DNA from: Amyelois transitella
Taxonomy: Eukaryota; Arthropoda; Insecta; Lepidoptera; Pyralidae
Length of the DNA: 64,000 nucleotides
Direction: 5' to 3'
Assembly: GCF_032362555.1 (NCBI RefSeq)
Contig: NC_083517.1
Location: 5,724,001-5,788,000, forward strand
Shown piece by piece: positions 29,427 through 42,681 of this stretch. The stretch's first letter is position 1, and each line of letters opens with the position of its first letter. The notes beneath the pieces were generated by a model. That model made no database searches. It was given only the letters and a program-made list of their open reading frames with translations, and was not told the origin of the DNA. Position numbers and translations under genes: made by a program.

Positions 29427-29650
29427 CTGCGACCGGGACCAAAGGCTCGGTGAGGCACCCACTTCACAAAAACCACAAACACACGAAACGACGAGCGGTG
29501 GCGACCAGCTCGTCCGGGGGGTAAACGCGTTGTGAGTAATACCTCGCAATCGTGGCGAGGACGATGACACTCGGCTATTAAAACGAGTTGAATATATCGC
29601 GTGGTCTCTTTCAAGCCGTGTTAGAAGATGCGAGGCGAGTTTGAAGGGTG
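29427..29650 (-). other. Dscam1: Possible 5' untranslated first exon of Dscam1
   Basis: A GC-rich island within AT-rich DNA ends in a near-ideal donor, GTCGCAG|GTAAGAATC, at 29426/29427 on the minus strand. The next strong downstream feature on this strand is the acceptor in front of the Dscam1 start exon (24638). No convincing coding frame was found in it. The upstream limit is a guess because no clear TATA box or initiator was identified. It could instead be a noncoding RNA exon; inference only. Confidence 0.35.
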
Positions 29651-31348
29651 CAGCCGGTATCCGTAATTGCGCACGCAGGCGACAGGAAGCTCATCAATCT
29701 GCGCACATTGGAGCCCGAGCTCTATTCACAATAATCGCTGCTATTAATGTGATACTGGAGGTCGACATACAATGTATTGATGTGCAAACAAGAACTTGAA
29801 GAGAAACATAACGTATCTTATACTAATGTTAATAAAAAAAATATTGTGGCATAGTACAATATGGTGAAACGAATTAAACAATATTTCATGATTACAATGT
29901 TTATTGAAAAAGAAGGTCGAATTTGTGGCAATTATAAACAATTAATTATCTTTTAAGCCTGAACTTAAATTTTTGTTACTTATAATATTTATTTTCTTAC
30001 TCAATTTACTATAGGTATACAAATAAATCAATCAAATGTAACATTTTATCTAAATTTGACTCTGCAATAGTATGTAAACTGTTATAATAAATAGTATATG
30101 GCACAAAATAAATAAAAAAGAATACCTTAAATTCTACAATAAAGAAGAAGTATCTAATATTAGAATAGACAAACATGCTAGGACACCGAGCTGCCGCAAA
30201 AGATGGCTCTTGCACCTAATCTTCTAAATGTATTAAAGATATTATATGTAGTAAAAGAGTTACATATAAAAGAGAAAGGAATTAGGACGTACAATTCAAA
30301 GATATAAAAAAGTACAAAAATAAATTGTGACTTTAGTAAAATAATTCGGTAAGAACTCTGTCATGTACCAAATGTTAAATGTTCATTCGGACAATTTAAA
30401 ATTTTAAATTGGAATTCTTATTCCGTTTCAATAAAACTTCTTTTCATAGGTAACATTTTAAAATGGACTACTAGACTCTTTAAACATATAACACTACATT
30501 AATTAGCACAGGCCTTGCAAATACTTTTAACATTGCAAGATAAATATAAATTTAGGTATTTAAAAATACTAATCTCATTCAAAAGTATTATTCTTAAGTA
30601 TGCAGTGTTTTGAGTTCAGTAAATCCTGACACACTTGATGTTATATAGCGGCAAAATAACATTTTAGCCTCATATAATTTCCTAGTTTTTAATAATTCAC
30701 TCATAACATAAAAAAATTAAAATCCGATTAACTATTGGGACGTAGTACAAGCACTAGTTCGTTTATGTCATAATATCAATCAAAAGTAAGGCATCATTTC
30801 AATCAATAATTGACAACACTCAACTTTAAAAATGTGAATAGCAGATTACAACAAACATTCATACAAAAATAGACAGTTATAAACAGCAAATTCATGTATA
30901 CCGTCGCGTAATGGCTATTGTAAAAGGGCTTTTCATTTACATATGTAAACGATTTGCTTGCCGACTTATTCTTTAGACTTTAGATCTCATATAGCTTTAG
31001 AAAGATATAAGTATTAATTACCAGTACTAGACTGGAACAATGATCATTTATTGGCTGATAGAGATTCATTTTATGTCATAAATCCATTTATTTACTGTTT
31101 ACGTGCCTGTAACTTTCTAAGTCCAAAAATGGCATTAAAAATCTATCTCATCTGATTCTAAGCTTTAGACAACAATTCTACAAAACTTCTTGAGAAGACA
31201 CTTGTTCTTCAAGACACGCGCAAAATTCTAGTTTACATGTATAATAATAAATATGCGTTTAATTTAACTAACGTAGTCCGTATCGGAGTGCTATAGAATA
31301 CTTAGTCCAAATACAGAGAAGCGAGCTGCACCCGTGGTTGGCAGGTAT
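29651..31348. other. Intergenic and GlyP 3' flank
   Basis: AT-rich, no gene seen. Minus-strand AATAAA signals (plus-strand TTTATT) at about 31046 and 31086 are possible polyadenylation sites for glycogen phosphorylase. Confidence 0.5.
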
Positions 31349-34300
31349 TTAGGCCGCGGTGTCATGGGGAGCGGGGAGTTTTTCCCAGGTCGGCTCCACA
31401 CCCCAGATTTGACGAGCGTATTCTGCGATCGTGCGGTCGGATGAGAACTTGCCGGACGACGCGATATTGTGGATCACCATTTCAGCCCACTTGGCTTGGT
31501 CCTGGTCAGAAAAAGCTCTAATGAATAAAAAGTATTTTTCCAAATCTCAGACTCCCATCTGACTTACGCAATCGAGCGAGCAACGTTCGTAACACAGATT
31601 TAATTTACGCTCCAATCGCTTTGGAAGCCCCATTAGGGAATACTCTCTTTCCCAACGGTCACGAAACGATGCTGGTGTAAAATATAGACTTCTGCTGCTC
31701 GACACCGTGACATTTTCCTAAAAGATTTTAAAGCCCAACCCCACAGCCAGCGCTTCAAAGCGAGCCAATGCCAACTTTGAGAAAGGTTTCAAACAAATTG
31801 TACCTGGTAGACGTCCGACACTTTCTGCTGCGCCTCGATATAGGCGTCGTAGTCGGCGAGGTGCAGGAACCGGTCGTGGTGCAGCAGGACGTCAGCGATG
31901 TGCGCGAACTTGCCCGGCTCGCCCGGGGAGAAGAAACCGCTGCGGATCTGCTCAATACACTGGCGCAGTTCCGGATTGCGCTCATAGTACTCGTAGGCGT
32001 TGTAACTGTGTTCAATAACAAAAATTAAAAAAAAACAGTAATAGTAGTGGAAACATGTACTCTCCTTCGGGAAAGAGGCGTGATTTTATGTATGCAGCGG
32101 CGATCTATATTTTTACATACATACGGTATGTAAAAATATAGATCGCCGCTGCATACGTACCTATACCAGGCGAGTTTGAAACCCAACAAAATTTTATGTT
32201 GATGAAATTTTTTAAGGTCTTTTAAGGTTTATCTGTTGAAGATTTATTGAGTCATGCCATTTTTATTAACCTAAAAGCGTGTCCTACTGGGCCTGCCATT
32301 ACCAATGTATATCAAACAAATAAAATAAATCAATAACCATCTCTCTCATCTGTGAATGCACCTTCCGCCGCTGCTTCGGGTCCACTGGTTCCGATTTGGT
32401 CCGATTTTCAATTAATTACTGTTCGTATTTTACAGCACAAATTTTGACCCAAACCAGTACCAATCAAGAACCGTTACTGAAACTTAAATATACCAGCTCC
32501 TTACCCTTTCCTCTGCAAGTCCTCGACATCATTGACTCTCATGCCGAATATGAACATGTTGCCTTCCCCGGCTTCCTCCGCCATCTCGACGTTGGCGCCG
32601 TCCATGGTGCCAATCGTGAGTGCACCGTTCAACATGAATTTCATGTTACCAGTGCCGGAAGCTTCTGTACCAGCTGTAGAGATCTGATAAAATAATTAAC
32701 AATCTATTAGTATTTTTTTTAGTGACAACAAGCTTCAGCAATATTGTACTAAGAATCTATTTTCTCTGTCTGCCCAAAAAGGGATAAAGACTTGATTTGT
32801 ATAAATTTATGGTACATTACGGCTTCTTACATCTTTGTACGCAACTTGTTTACCGGCCATCTACTTGCCTATCTACGCCCGGCGGTACAGTGCAGTGAGA
32901 CTTTATTATTAAGTTGTGAGGGTAGAGTGTGACAATTACATATTGTGTTTGTGTTGCGATGTTAATGTGCGCGTATCACTACTTATGTTTATAAATTAAT
33001 GAATGTTCTCATGTAAGTGAATTTTGTTAATTCTTTATGAGAATAAATGCCTTTAAACCTTACTACCACTTTAATAAATCCGAATATAACACCGAATGAA
33101 AACTCAATAAAAATATTAAACTTAATATTCAAAAATAAGATGTCCTCTGCTATATCGCTCATACCGCTCATACTAGCGGGCAATTCGGTTCACGGGTTCA
33201 AATGGCGTACTCTGATAGGCTCAACAGCTTAAATATTTCCGCGTCATACAAAAAATACATCTTCGCAAGTACATCGATGTATTTTACACACACATACATA
33301 TAATCACGTCTATATCCCTTGCGGGGTAGACAGAGCCAACAGTCTTGAAAAGAGTGATACGTTCAGCTATTTGGCCTTAAAATAGAATTTAGATTCAAAT
33401 AGTGACAGGTTGCTAACCCATTGCCTAAAAAAAGAATCCCAAGTTTATAAGCCTTTCCCTTAGTCGTCTTTTACGAAATCCATGGGAAAGAGATGGTGTG
33501 GTCCTATTCTTTTTTTTATTGTTGCCGGGAACCTATAAAAGTGGTAATACTGTTCGTTTGTAATATCTTTATTGTACATACAAAAAAACAAAAATACAGT
33601 GGACTTATCCTACTTAGGGATCTCTTCCAGTCAAACATTGAATAACTGAGAAGAGAGTTACTTGAATAGGGTACTGTAATTACCTGTTCGCTGAGGTCGG
33701 CGGCGGGCATGATGCGCTCGGCGAGCGTCACACGATAGTTCTCCAGGAAGATCAGTTTCAACTTGTCGCCCACGTCGGGGTCATTGTTCACCTAGTCAAT
33801 AAAAAAATTAAAAAAAAATTGTTCAGTTTTAAAAAAGATGTTCGACGTCCTAAAGTAACTGGCCGACTAAGAAAAAGATTAGGTAATTCAAATCTATCTA
33901 ATTTCTAAGGACGGGTAGCACTTATGGTCAGTTCACATAGAGATAAAAGGCACTTCTAAAGTACTGATACAAAATGAAACAACTAAATAAAAATGAAAAT
34001 TCAAAAAGCAGTAGATAATAAAAACAACTCGGTTACAGTCAAGGGTGTGCAAGGCAAGAGGAACCGGATAGACCGTGTGACGATGATGATCTCTTTATTT
34101 CAAGGGCACGATGTTTATTAATTGCCCGTCGAACTCTTGAGACGCTTTACCTTAAGACATCCAAATACTTACAGTATTCCCGACTGCACAAGCAAGCGCG
34201 ATGATCTGCTTGGCGATGTAGTACCCAGGGGCCGCTTTGCCGCCAATCATGACAGTTCGCGGGGTCACAGCCAGGCCCGGGTCTCGCTTGATGCGGTTGT

Positions 34301-37300
34301 ACAGCGTGACTACGTGCAGGATGTTCAGCAACTGACGTTTGTACTCGTGGATACGCTTCACCTGAACATAACGGAAAAAAACATTGATGTTTATCCATAT
34401 CCTTACTAATATTATTCAAAGTCATTGGAGTTCATAAATAAAACGTTACCTGGATATCAAACATGGAGGCGGGATTAATTTTGACGCCGGTATCACGCTC
34501 GATCAAAGCGGCCAACCTCAGCTTATTCTCCTGCTTGACCTTCATCACCGCTCGTTGGAACGCCGGGTCCTTCGCCCACTTTTTCAGCTGCTGCAACTGG
34601 TCCAAGTGCACGGTCCACTCGTCGCCGACCTTGTCGCAGATAAGATCAGAAAGACCTGGGTTGCAAAGCAGCAGCCAACGACGCGGAGTAATACCGTTAG
34701 TCTTGTTCTGGAACTTCTCGGGCCACATCTCGTAGAAGTCGCGGAAAACAGTCGCCTTGAGGATATCAGAGTGTATCGCGGCCACTCCGTTGACCGCGTG
34801 AGAGCCTACTACGCACAGATGCGCCATGTTGACGCGTTTCTCGCCCTCCTCCTCGATAAGAGACATGCGACGCAGGCGATCCATGTCGCCCGGCCAGCGC
34901 TTAGCGACCTCTTGTAAATGAAGGAAGTTGATGTGATAAATCAGCTCCATATGCCTCGGCAAAACGTTCTCCAACATGGAGCAATGCCACCTTTCGAGCG
35001 CTTCAGGGAGAACGGTGTGGTTGGTGTAAGCGCAGCACTTGACGACTAGCTTCCAAGCTTCATCATAAGGTACTTTCTCGATGTCGACGAGAATTCTCAG
35101 CAGCTCAGGGATGGCCAGAGCTGGGTGGGTGTCATTCAGTTGTATGGCTACTTTGTCAGGGAGACTGTCGAAGGTAGTTCGGACGGCATCGCGGCAGCCG
35201 AACTTGGAGGATTTGTATCTACGGATGATGTCTTGCAGAGTGGCAGCGCACATAAAGTATTCCTGCCGGAGACGCAGTTCCTTGCCTTCAAAGAAGTTGT
35301 CGTTAGGGTACAAAACCCGAGATATGTTTTCAGCAACGTTGCGGTCGAGCACGGCTTGGATGTAGTCACCAGAATTGACTGTAATTAATTAAGGTTTAAT
35401 TTGTAATAGGTGCCAACAATAGACAATTAAAAGTATGTGTACTCCACCAAACGTTATTTTATCAATGTATGAGATTATATACTAACAGAAGCGTAGATTG
35501 AAGTCGATGGGACTCTTAGCGGACCACAATCGTAACGTGTTGACTACATTGTTGTTGTACCCGGGGATCGGGTTGTCGTACGGCATCGCGAACACCACCT
35601 GGTAACACCACATACATATTACTACATGTTCTAAAATTGTTGGAGTGTGGCCAAATAAATATACGACTGAAGCTTTGTAAACTCATTGGATCATAAAAAC
35701 AATCTACTTTTTTTAACAGCACTGAATTAAATCGGCAGCTAAATCGCTCGTTTTTTTATAATTAAAAAAGCTATTTATTTGTCCAAATCTCAATTCCATC
35801 ATTAAGCTTTCCATCTGAATATAGCAATGGAATGGGTTTCGAAACTTCTTACCCGTAAAGGATAAAGACGTGACATATGTATGTATGTAATTTATTGCTA
35901 CTATAACATTTGTATTTACTGTTTAAAGACATACAAACATTGTAATCCCTGTATAGAATCTTGATTGCGGTGAAGGAGAGCGGCGTAAAAACACGCTCTA
36001 TTTGAATAGAATCATTAACAACACGGTGAACTGAAAACCAATTCATTGACAGCTGGGAGGTAATGATGTAAACATGTTGATACAATAACGTATTAAATCA
36101 TTATCTTACTCTAACATAGTAATATTACAAAAATAAATGTTTTCATTTCGTTTTACATACAGACTATTGACTTTCGCTGTCATTAGACACATAATTTATT
36201 TTTGCGTTTAATTTATAGCCGTGTTGAATATTATTGGATTTTATTTTGGTAGGTATTTTGCGTGTGACCCTGACTGCCCTTCATGTTCGTAAATATAAAA
36301 TGTTATTCTCGGGTCAAAACGGGGAGAGTGGCTACAGAGCATAACATTGGAACTATGCCCCGCGTTTGAATGAGTACATCCATAATCACGTCTTTATCCC
36401 TTATAGTATAGACAGCGCCAACATTCTCGATAAAACTGAGAGACCACTTTCAGCAGTATGGTGTAATGATGGAATTGAGCAAGCAAGCAGCGTTTCCTTA
36501 GACCAGCATGGAAGATGAATGAGTATCTTATAATTTTGCTTAGTATTACGTGCAGATCTGCAAGCGAAAAAAAATTGTACCTAATAGCCTTTTAATGCAG
36601 AACACTTAGGTATATCAATCAAGGGATTTTCTCAAGTTGTGATGGGCTAGTAACAACTACAATAAGAACAGTATTAAAAATATACAATATTAAAAATTAA
36701 TAAAAAGAAGGAGTACTAGATACAAATTAACTATATATTTTAACTATCCATCCCTCATCCATAGATACTTATTAATATTATGCTTAGGTACACTACACTG
36801 TAACAACCGTAGATTTTGTCCAACCCCTTGGTAATCGAGGTTACTAGAATACCAGTGTGAGTCATCATGATAAGTTTAAAAAGAGAGGAAGTGTTAAAGA
36901 AAAATAATTACATAATCGACTTGTCTTTATTGATAACCTATTTTATCATTTGTGTACTGAATGACAGGTTATTAATTTAACTGTAGCGTGGGTCGTTGAC
37001 ATCGTGATGGAAACGTTGCGTTAGAAACATTCAATAGGTACCTTTTCTGAGTAAACTTAACATAAAATAAAATTAAGTGAAACAAGATGAAACATGGATG
37101 TCGTTAAAGGCGGCTAAGGGATAAGCTTATAAACTTGGGATTCTTCTTTTGGGCGTTAGCCCAAAGTTAGCGTTGCATGGTCTTTTAAAACTGCTGGCTC
37201 TGTCTACCCCGCAATGGATATAGACGTGATTATATGAATGAATAAATGAAAGTAGGTAGGTATAACAACAAAACAATCGGCGTCAGGCATGCTATAAAAC

Positions 37301-39583
37301 AAACTTTACTTGGATTTTTGTCTTTCTATAACGAATAAACTAAAAACAACTGTTTGATGAAACTTATACACTGCAGACCATAATATGTAACATCCTTGCA
37401 ACCTGTTTTCATAACATATTAATTAATTGATTGACCTTGACGTAGCTACTTTTCTTTATGAAAATTCCCATAGGATATATCCCATAGCCCCTATGTTGTC
37501 CAACCTACCTGTGTATCTATCCATTTCTTTCCCTCGGGCGTGTCGACCACTTTGCCGTAGAAGTTGACCGGCAACATGAACTCTGGTCTTGCCTTCTCCC
37601 AGGGGTTCCCGTAGCGAAGCCAGTCGTCGGGCTCCTCCTGTTGCTCGCCATTCTCAATTTTCTGGGCGAAGATGCCGTATTCGTACCTTATACCTTAAAT
37701 AAAGTTTTAAAATGAGTCTTCAGTTTCCATAGATGCTGTGAAGAGTGCAACCGGGAACACGCAGACGGGAGAGATTAGTTTCCATAAATCATAAACGAAT
37801 ATAACATACATCCGTTCTAAATCTTTAACAGTGACGTCACAAGTGATGACCAATTAACTAACTAAATTGCTTAAATTAAAAGAAAAATTATTACATTCTG
37901 GTTCTGGAATTTTAGCTCAAACAATTTACAGTGCTCAGCAGTTCATTATAATAATAACAAAATTGTAACATGTATTTTCTCTTTCTGCACATATAAAATG
38001 ATTTATTTTATACATGTGGAAAAAGACTATAGATCATGGCAGAATTAATATGGAGAAAGTTTTGCACTTTTTTATGTAATAAATGATGATTACAAGGATA
38101 AATTAATTTATTCAAGGAGTTCCTTTTTTAGCTGAAGAAGATATTGCAAGATTCAGTCAACCTTCCCTCTACACAGCACAGATTCAGTATGAATTGCTTA
38201 CACACAGAATTATTATTGGCGTGATGCCCAGTTGATGTTGTCCACTGCTTCAATTAGTTTATTTTGTGTCAGAGACTTAATGTCAACTATTTTAGCTAGC
38301 ATTCTAATGGAAATTTTTACTATGTTTTATCAAATAAGGTTAAGTTATTTTGAAAAGGCACAAATTTTGACATCTGAGTCAGAGTCTTTAACGGGAACTA
38401 AAAGCATAATAAACCAAATATAAATTGAGACATTTCTTACCATAACCATATGCTGCTAAGCCCAAAGTAGCCATAGAGTCCAAAAAGCAAGCTGCCAGTC
38501 TTCCTAGGCCTCCATTGCCCAAACCAGCATCCTCTTCCAACTCTTCCAACTCCTCAATATCTAAACCCAATTGGTACAAGGCCTCGTCCACAGTCCCTTG
38601 GATGCCCAAGTTGATCATCGTATTTTGAAGGGATCTGCCCATATAGTACTCCAAGGACAAGTAGTAGACACGCTATGCGAAAAAGAATTTTTTATTTACA
38701 GCTTATCATTTACAATAATACTTCTTTAACAAAAGGCCTTATACAATATGCATAAGTGCATAACTAGTTGTTTATTGCAGAACAATTTATGTGTAAGTAT
38801 GCTTATGATATTGATTTTATTTGCACTTACATACATACATACATACATAACATCACATCTATATCCCTTGCGGGGTAGACAGAGCCAACAGTCTTAAAAA
38901 GACTGTAATGCCATGTTCAGCTGTTTGGCTTTGTGATACAATTGAGATTCAAATAATGACAAGGTGCTAGCCCATCACCTAAAAGAAGAATCCCAAGTTT
39001 GTAAGCCGATCCCTTAGTCCCCTTTTACGACATCCATGGGAAGGAGATGGATTGTACTATTCTTTTTTTTTTGTTGGTGTTGCACTTCTTAAATAAATCA
39101 ATGGTTTATGGTTGTTGTATAGTATAAAACAAATACTATTCTCTAAAGGCATGACTATCATTCAGATAAAAATATGTTTGACCTTTTTAAGAAATTCTCC
39201 TTGTGCCTGTATGTTAACCACAGGATAATTAATACATAGATAGGGGAATAAAATAATTTCCTTCCATGTTCTGTTTCAGATATCCAAAACAATTGAGGGT
39301 AACTTATTAGTTACACTAAAAATATAGGGCTGGTCTATAGTACCTTAGGATCCTTCTCATAGTAATACTGTTGAGTTCTGATCCAGCGAGAGACGAGGTG
39401 ATCCCTAACAGTGTGTGCCAAGGCGAAGTAATAATCCCTCGGAGTAGCAACATTACGGTCTTTCACCAAGGTATAATGCACATGACGATTGAACGCCTTT
39501 TTCACCTCTGCTACATTCTCAACTGCAACAATTCCTCGTACAGATATCTGCTTGCGCTTCTCTATATCTGATTGAACACTCAT
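31349..39583 (-). CDS. GlyP: Glycogen phosphorylase
   Basis: Releases glucose-1-phosphate from glycogen in the cytosol using PLP. Ten coding exons with all phases closing: 39344-39583, 38441-38672, 37509-37693, 35487-35598, 34450-35378, 34173-34361, 33684-33791, 32505-32683, 31804-32005, 31349-31501. Total 2529 nt, 842 aa, the normal family length. The N-terminus has KRKQISVRG with Ser14, the phosphorylase-kinase site. The PLP lysine falls at residue 680 in [11 protein letters not shown], the same number as in vertebrate enzymes. [20 protein letters not shown] and HEYKRQLLN are also present. Donors of exons 4 (TTCT|GTTAGT) and 8 (AAAGG|GTAAGG) are non-ideal but phase requires them. Introns contain two CATACATA-edge repeats and a perfect 31-bp hairpin. 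The protein ends [13 protein letters not shown]. Confidence 0.97.
32090..32156. repeat. Perfect 31-bp hairpin in a GlyP intron
   Basis: Arms 32090-32120 and 32126-32156 are exact reverse complements with a 5-base loop ATACG. The flank GGCGTGATTTTATGTATG belongs to a dispersed repeat. Confidence 0.92.
33291..33532 (+). repeat. CATACATA-edge dispersed repeat, copy 2
   Basis: From CATACATATAATCACGTCTA to GTTGCCGGGAACC, in the GlyP intron after exon 7. Orientation is opposite to copy 1. Confidence 0.8.
35760..35890 (-). repeat. Degraded copy of the CATACATA-edge repeat
   Basis: It contains AAATCTCAATTCCATCATTAAG and ends AAAGACGTGACATATGTATGTATG. The inner part is heavily decayed. It lies in a GlyP intron. 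Confidence 0.5.
37100..37240 (-). repeat. Partial CATACATA-edge repeat
   Basis: It carries AAGGGATAAGCTTATAAACTTG and GGCTCTGTCTACCCCGCAATG. The GTGCCG end is missing. It lies in the GlyP intron between exons 3 and 4. Confidence 0.6.
38829..39075 (+). repeat. CATACATA-edge dispersed repeat, copy 3
   Basis: It starts with five CATA units, then CACATCTATATCCCTTGCGG, and ends in a T-run. It lies in GlyP intron 1. Confidence 0.8.
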
Positions 39584-40214
39584 TTTAAACGAAAACAGCC
39601 GACCAGTCTATCAACCGCGGTATCTCAGACTAGTGGATGTAATGCCTGTCGAGAAGTCGTGTATCGGATCGGTCACCTTGAGAAGGTCAAACTAATGAAC
39701 AACAAACCACAGTTGTTACTACCTATGTTAATGATATATTTCACTATTTAATGTATTCCGAATACTTTGCTTCAATTTAACTGTTACAATAGCATAAAAT
39801 AATAGGATTTTTATTCAAATGTATGCGATAAATGGTATCATTTTTCACCAAAACATGATAAAATTCAAAACAGGCCGGGCTCCTAGCTCATAGCCCATCG
39901 CATGTCATAATGAATGTCATTTGTACAAAGTCAACACAACTGTCAAAGTCAGCTGCTTAGCGAGGTTTTTAAAATTTTAAATTGAAAATACGGCAAAAGA
40001 TATCTACAGTATATACCTACACGCAAAGGTGACTTACCTACTGATCTATCAAAGCATAGCCTACTTGTACGCATAGTTACTATGATGTAGGCATCCACTC
40101 ACAAATTATTTCCGGAAATTCCCGCACGAAAATAAGCAAGATTATTCATTTTGACCGGTCGGAGCCGTGGGCATACTCTAGTGTATTTCTATAACTTTCA
40201 AGTTGTAAACTCTT
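39584..40214. other. Upstream flank of GlyP
   Basis: 5' leader and promoter region of GlyP. No TATA box was confidently placed. Nothing else recognised. Confidence 0.4.
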
Positions 40215-40700
40215 GAAAGCACTCACGAAGATTTGGGCATTAACGGAGAACCTCAGTCTGCCCAGGAGAACCTCAGTCTCAGAGCAGTCGTCGGAGCCCC
40301 GCGCTACGTGAGGAACTCGACAATCCTCAGGGACTTGAAGTGGGAGGGCCTAGACGACTTTGTGGCCAGACTGGCCACGAAGATGTTTGAGAGGGCGGAC
40401 GCATCATCGCACGCCCACCTGCGCGGCATCGCGCCGCTCCATGCCCGCCCTCCGGACCGTCGCGTGAAGCCCTCACCTCGCTGCCTTGCGGCAGACGTCG
40501 TCGCTCAGTGACGACGCCGCCGCCGATGGGAACTCCCAGAAGATAGAAGAAGATGACCCAGGCCGCCACGGCCGCCCCATTGACCTGCCTACAGCCGTAG
40601 GCAGCGATGAAACCAGTGAAGAGGGTAAAAAGACCCTGACCACTCGCTCCAACTCCTGCACAAGGAGTTTGGGAAGACCCCTCGTCGTCGGGCATTAACG
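40215..40700 (+). mobile_element. 3' fragment of a non-LTR retrotransposon
   Basis: The frame at 40233-40511 reads SLRAVVGAPRYVRNSTILRD, DDFVARLATKMFERAD and HLRGIAPLHARPP, typical of the region after the reverse transcriptase in LINE ORF2 proteins of insects. There is no reverse transcriptase core. It is a 5'-truncated dead copy. Confidence 0.7.
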
Positions 40701-42681
40701 TCGGTGGTTAGTACCTATTCAGCGTATGCATTCCAAGGTCCGTATAATACTACAGCTCCGACTTTACAGTCATTTTGGTAGGATTCTAAGATGCACTTAC
40801 AGTGAAGGAAAAACATCAGGAGGGACAACGTAGGTAGGTACTTGTATTTCAGACAACGTATTTGAATAGGTATTATCATGATTAATTCATCCAGCTCAAT
40901 ATATTTCAATCTTTTTGAAACTGTTAGCTCTGTCTACCCGTAACGAAAAATGAAGTCATATTATATTATGTGTACCTAAGTAGTTGCAGTAACTTTTATT
41001 ACAAACATGCGCAAATGGTTTCGCACACTATGTGATGGCACTAAAGTCGAGAGTTTGGTAATTATAATTGCAATTTCTGGCATTCTTTTGGCAACTTTAC
41101 CCATTTCATTTTTATCGCATCAGTGGAATATTGTTAGCATAGATTTTTATGGTCCTGGCGGAACTGGACACGACCACTCTCAAAGGGAAGGTCTCTGCCA
41201 GGCTAGTTAGGTTAAGAGAATATAACCAGTACGTTTTTATAGCTAAATACGTAGCTAAGTATTATGCCTAGGAAACCGCAGCTCTTGTTTTTGTTTGAAT
41301 TTGATTGTTGAGACGGAAGTTGTATTTAGCCTCTTATCCGTGTACCTAATCGTTAATATCGTGATTTAGCGTACTTATACGCTGACTGGTGGTGTATGAC
41401 TTTTGAAAAGTCGCCAGACTACGCTGCCATTGGATGAGCGCGTCGTATTCTCACTATGATTGGTTGATAGCAAGTGAGGTTAATGAAGTTTCCACAGAAA
41501 CATGAAGAAATAACTGATTTGTTTTCAAACAAAAGCATGATTCTTGGATAAACAAATATTTACTACAATTGCGACGGCTTTACATTATTTTTATTCATAT
41601 TACATATTCGATTACAGAGATATAAAAAAAGATAGCGCCTGACCTATATACTATATTGCTCTATTCCATTTCAAAGTACTTATCTCTAAATTGACTTCTT
41701 TGATATAATTAAAAATGCGTTAGAAATATTTTTTTCTGTACACAAATTTTGCGATGGATTCATGTCATTATGGTATTTCATAATATCACTACATAGTTGG
41801 AACTGGCTATATAGTTAAGACGAATTAAAGGAAGGGTAAAGTAGTAAGCAACGTTAAGCGATTTAATTAATGCCAAATTAAAGATAGGTATGTATTTGGC
41901 ATATTTGGCTATCAGATATATCACAAAAGGCACGTTTAGCGTAACTATTTTAAAATATAGACAACAAAAGGGGGACCTTATCATGAAGAGCGTTAGGTCA
42001 AACATTGAAGATTATATTGTAACTTTATATAAAGTCACTTAAATTGATACATAACACTAATTAATAAGATTCACATAGTAAAAATAGTGGTAATGATGTG
42101 ACATTTGATTATACTTTGCAAATATAACATACTTACATAATTATATACATGTTAGTAGATATAATATCATAAATCATTTCTATATTCTTTACAAAAAATA
42201 TGCCTCACCGAAATAGTTTACTTCAAAAACAAATATCAATTCATTCCACTCTCTACTTCGATACAAAATGTTTATGTATTGTCATATGAATCACACGTGG
42301 TTTAAAACGATCATAGTGTATCATAAGCGTAAAAAGTTAAATTATCGACCATGTGTTTTATATTTACAAAATATTCATAATTGTGATAAATGTACAAATA
42401 ATACAAAGCACTTTGCAACATTTTTTATAGAAAGCACGTTCAACAATCCGAATCCAAAGTTATTACAGAGATCTTTTAAAGCAAACTCCAGTCTTCTCCA
42501 ATCTGCCGTAACGCCTTATGCAGTGTGATATTTTGCACCACCAATTTTTTTATTTTAGTTTTTATACATATATTTTATCAATAATCATCGTGCGAGTTAG
42601 TTGAAAGGCGTACGTAGATTTATTCCGTAAAGTTGCTTTTAACATTGTAGAGAATAACAAATTTATTATTGTTTTATTTTT
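40701..42681. other. Interval between the LINE fragment and the galectin gene
   Basis: AT-rich, with only short unsupported open frames. The minus-strand AATAAA signals at 42662-42667 and near 42619 are probable galectin polyadenylation sites, the first falling just before the stop codon. Confidence 0.45.

Noticed and set aside
34463-35388. Several plus-strand frames of 70-120 residues opposite GlyP exon 5
   Set aside because: Shadows of the long GC-rich coding exon on the other strand; no independent support.
40327-40695. 122-residue minus-strand frame with a hydrophobic LLGVPIGGG-like stretch
   Set aside because: It is antisense to the LINE fragment and its 3' region; the apparent membrane segment comes from GC-rich reverse reading.
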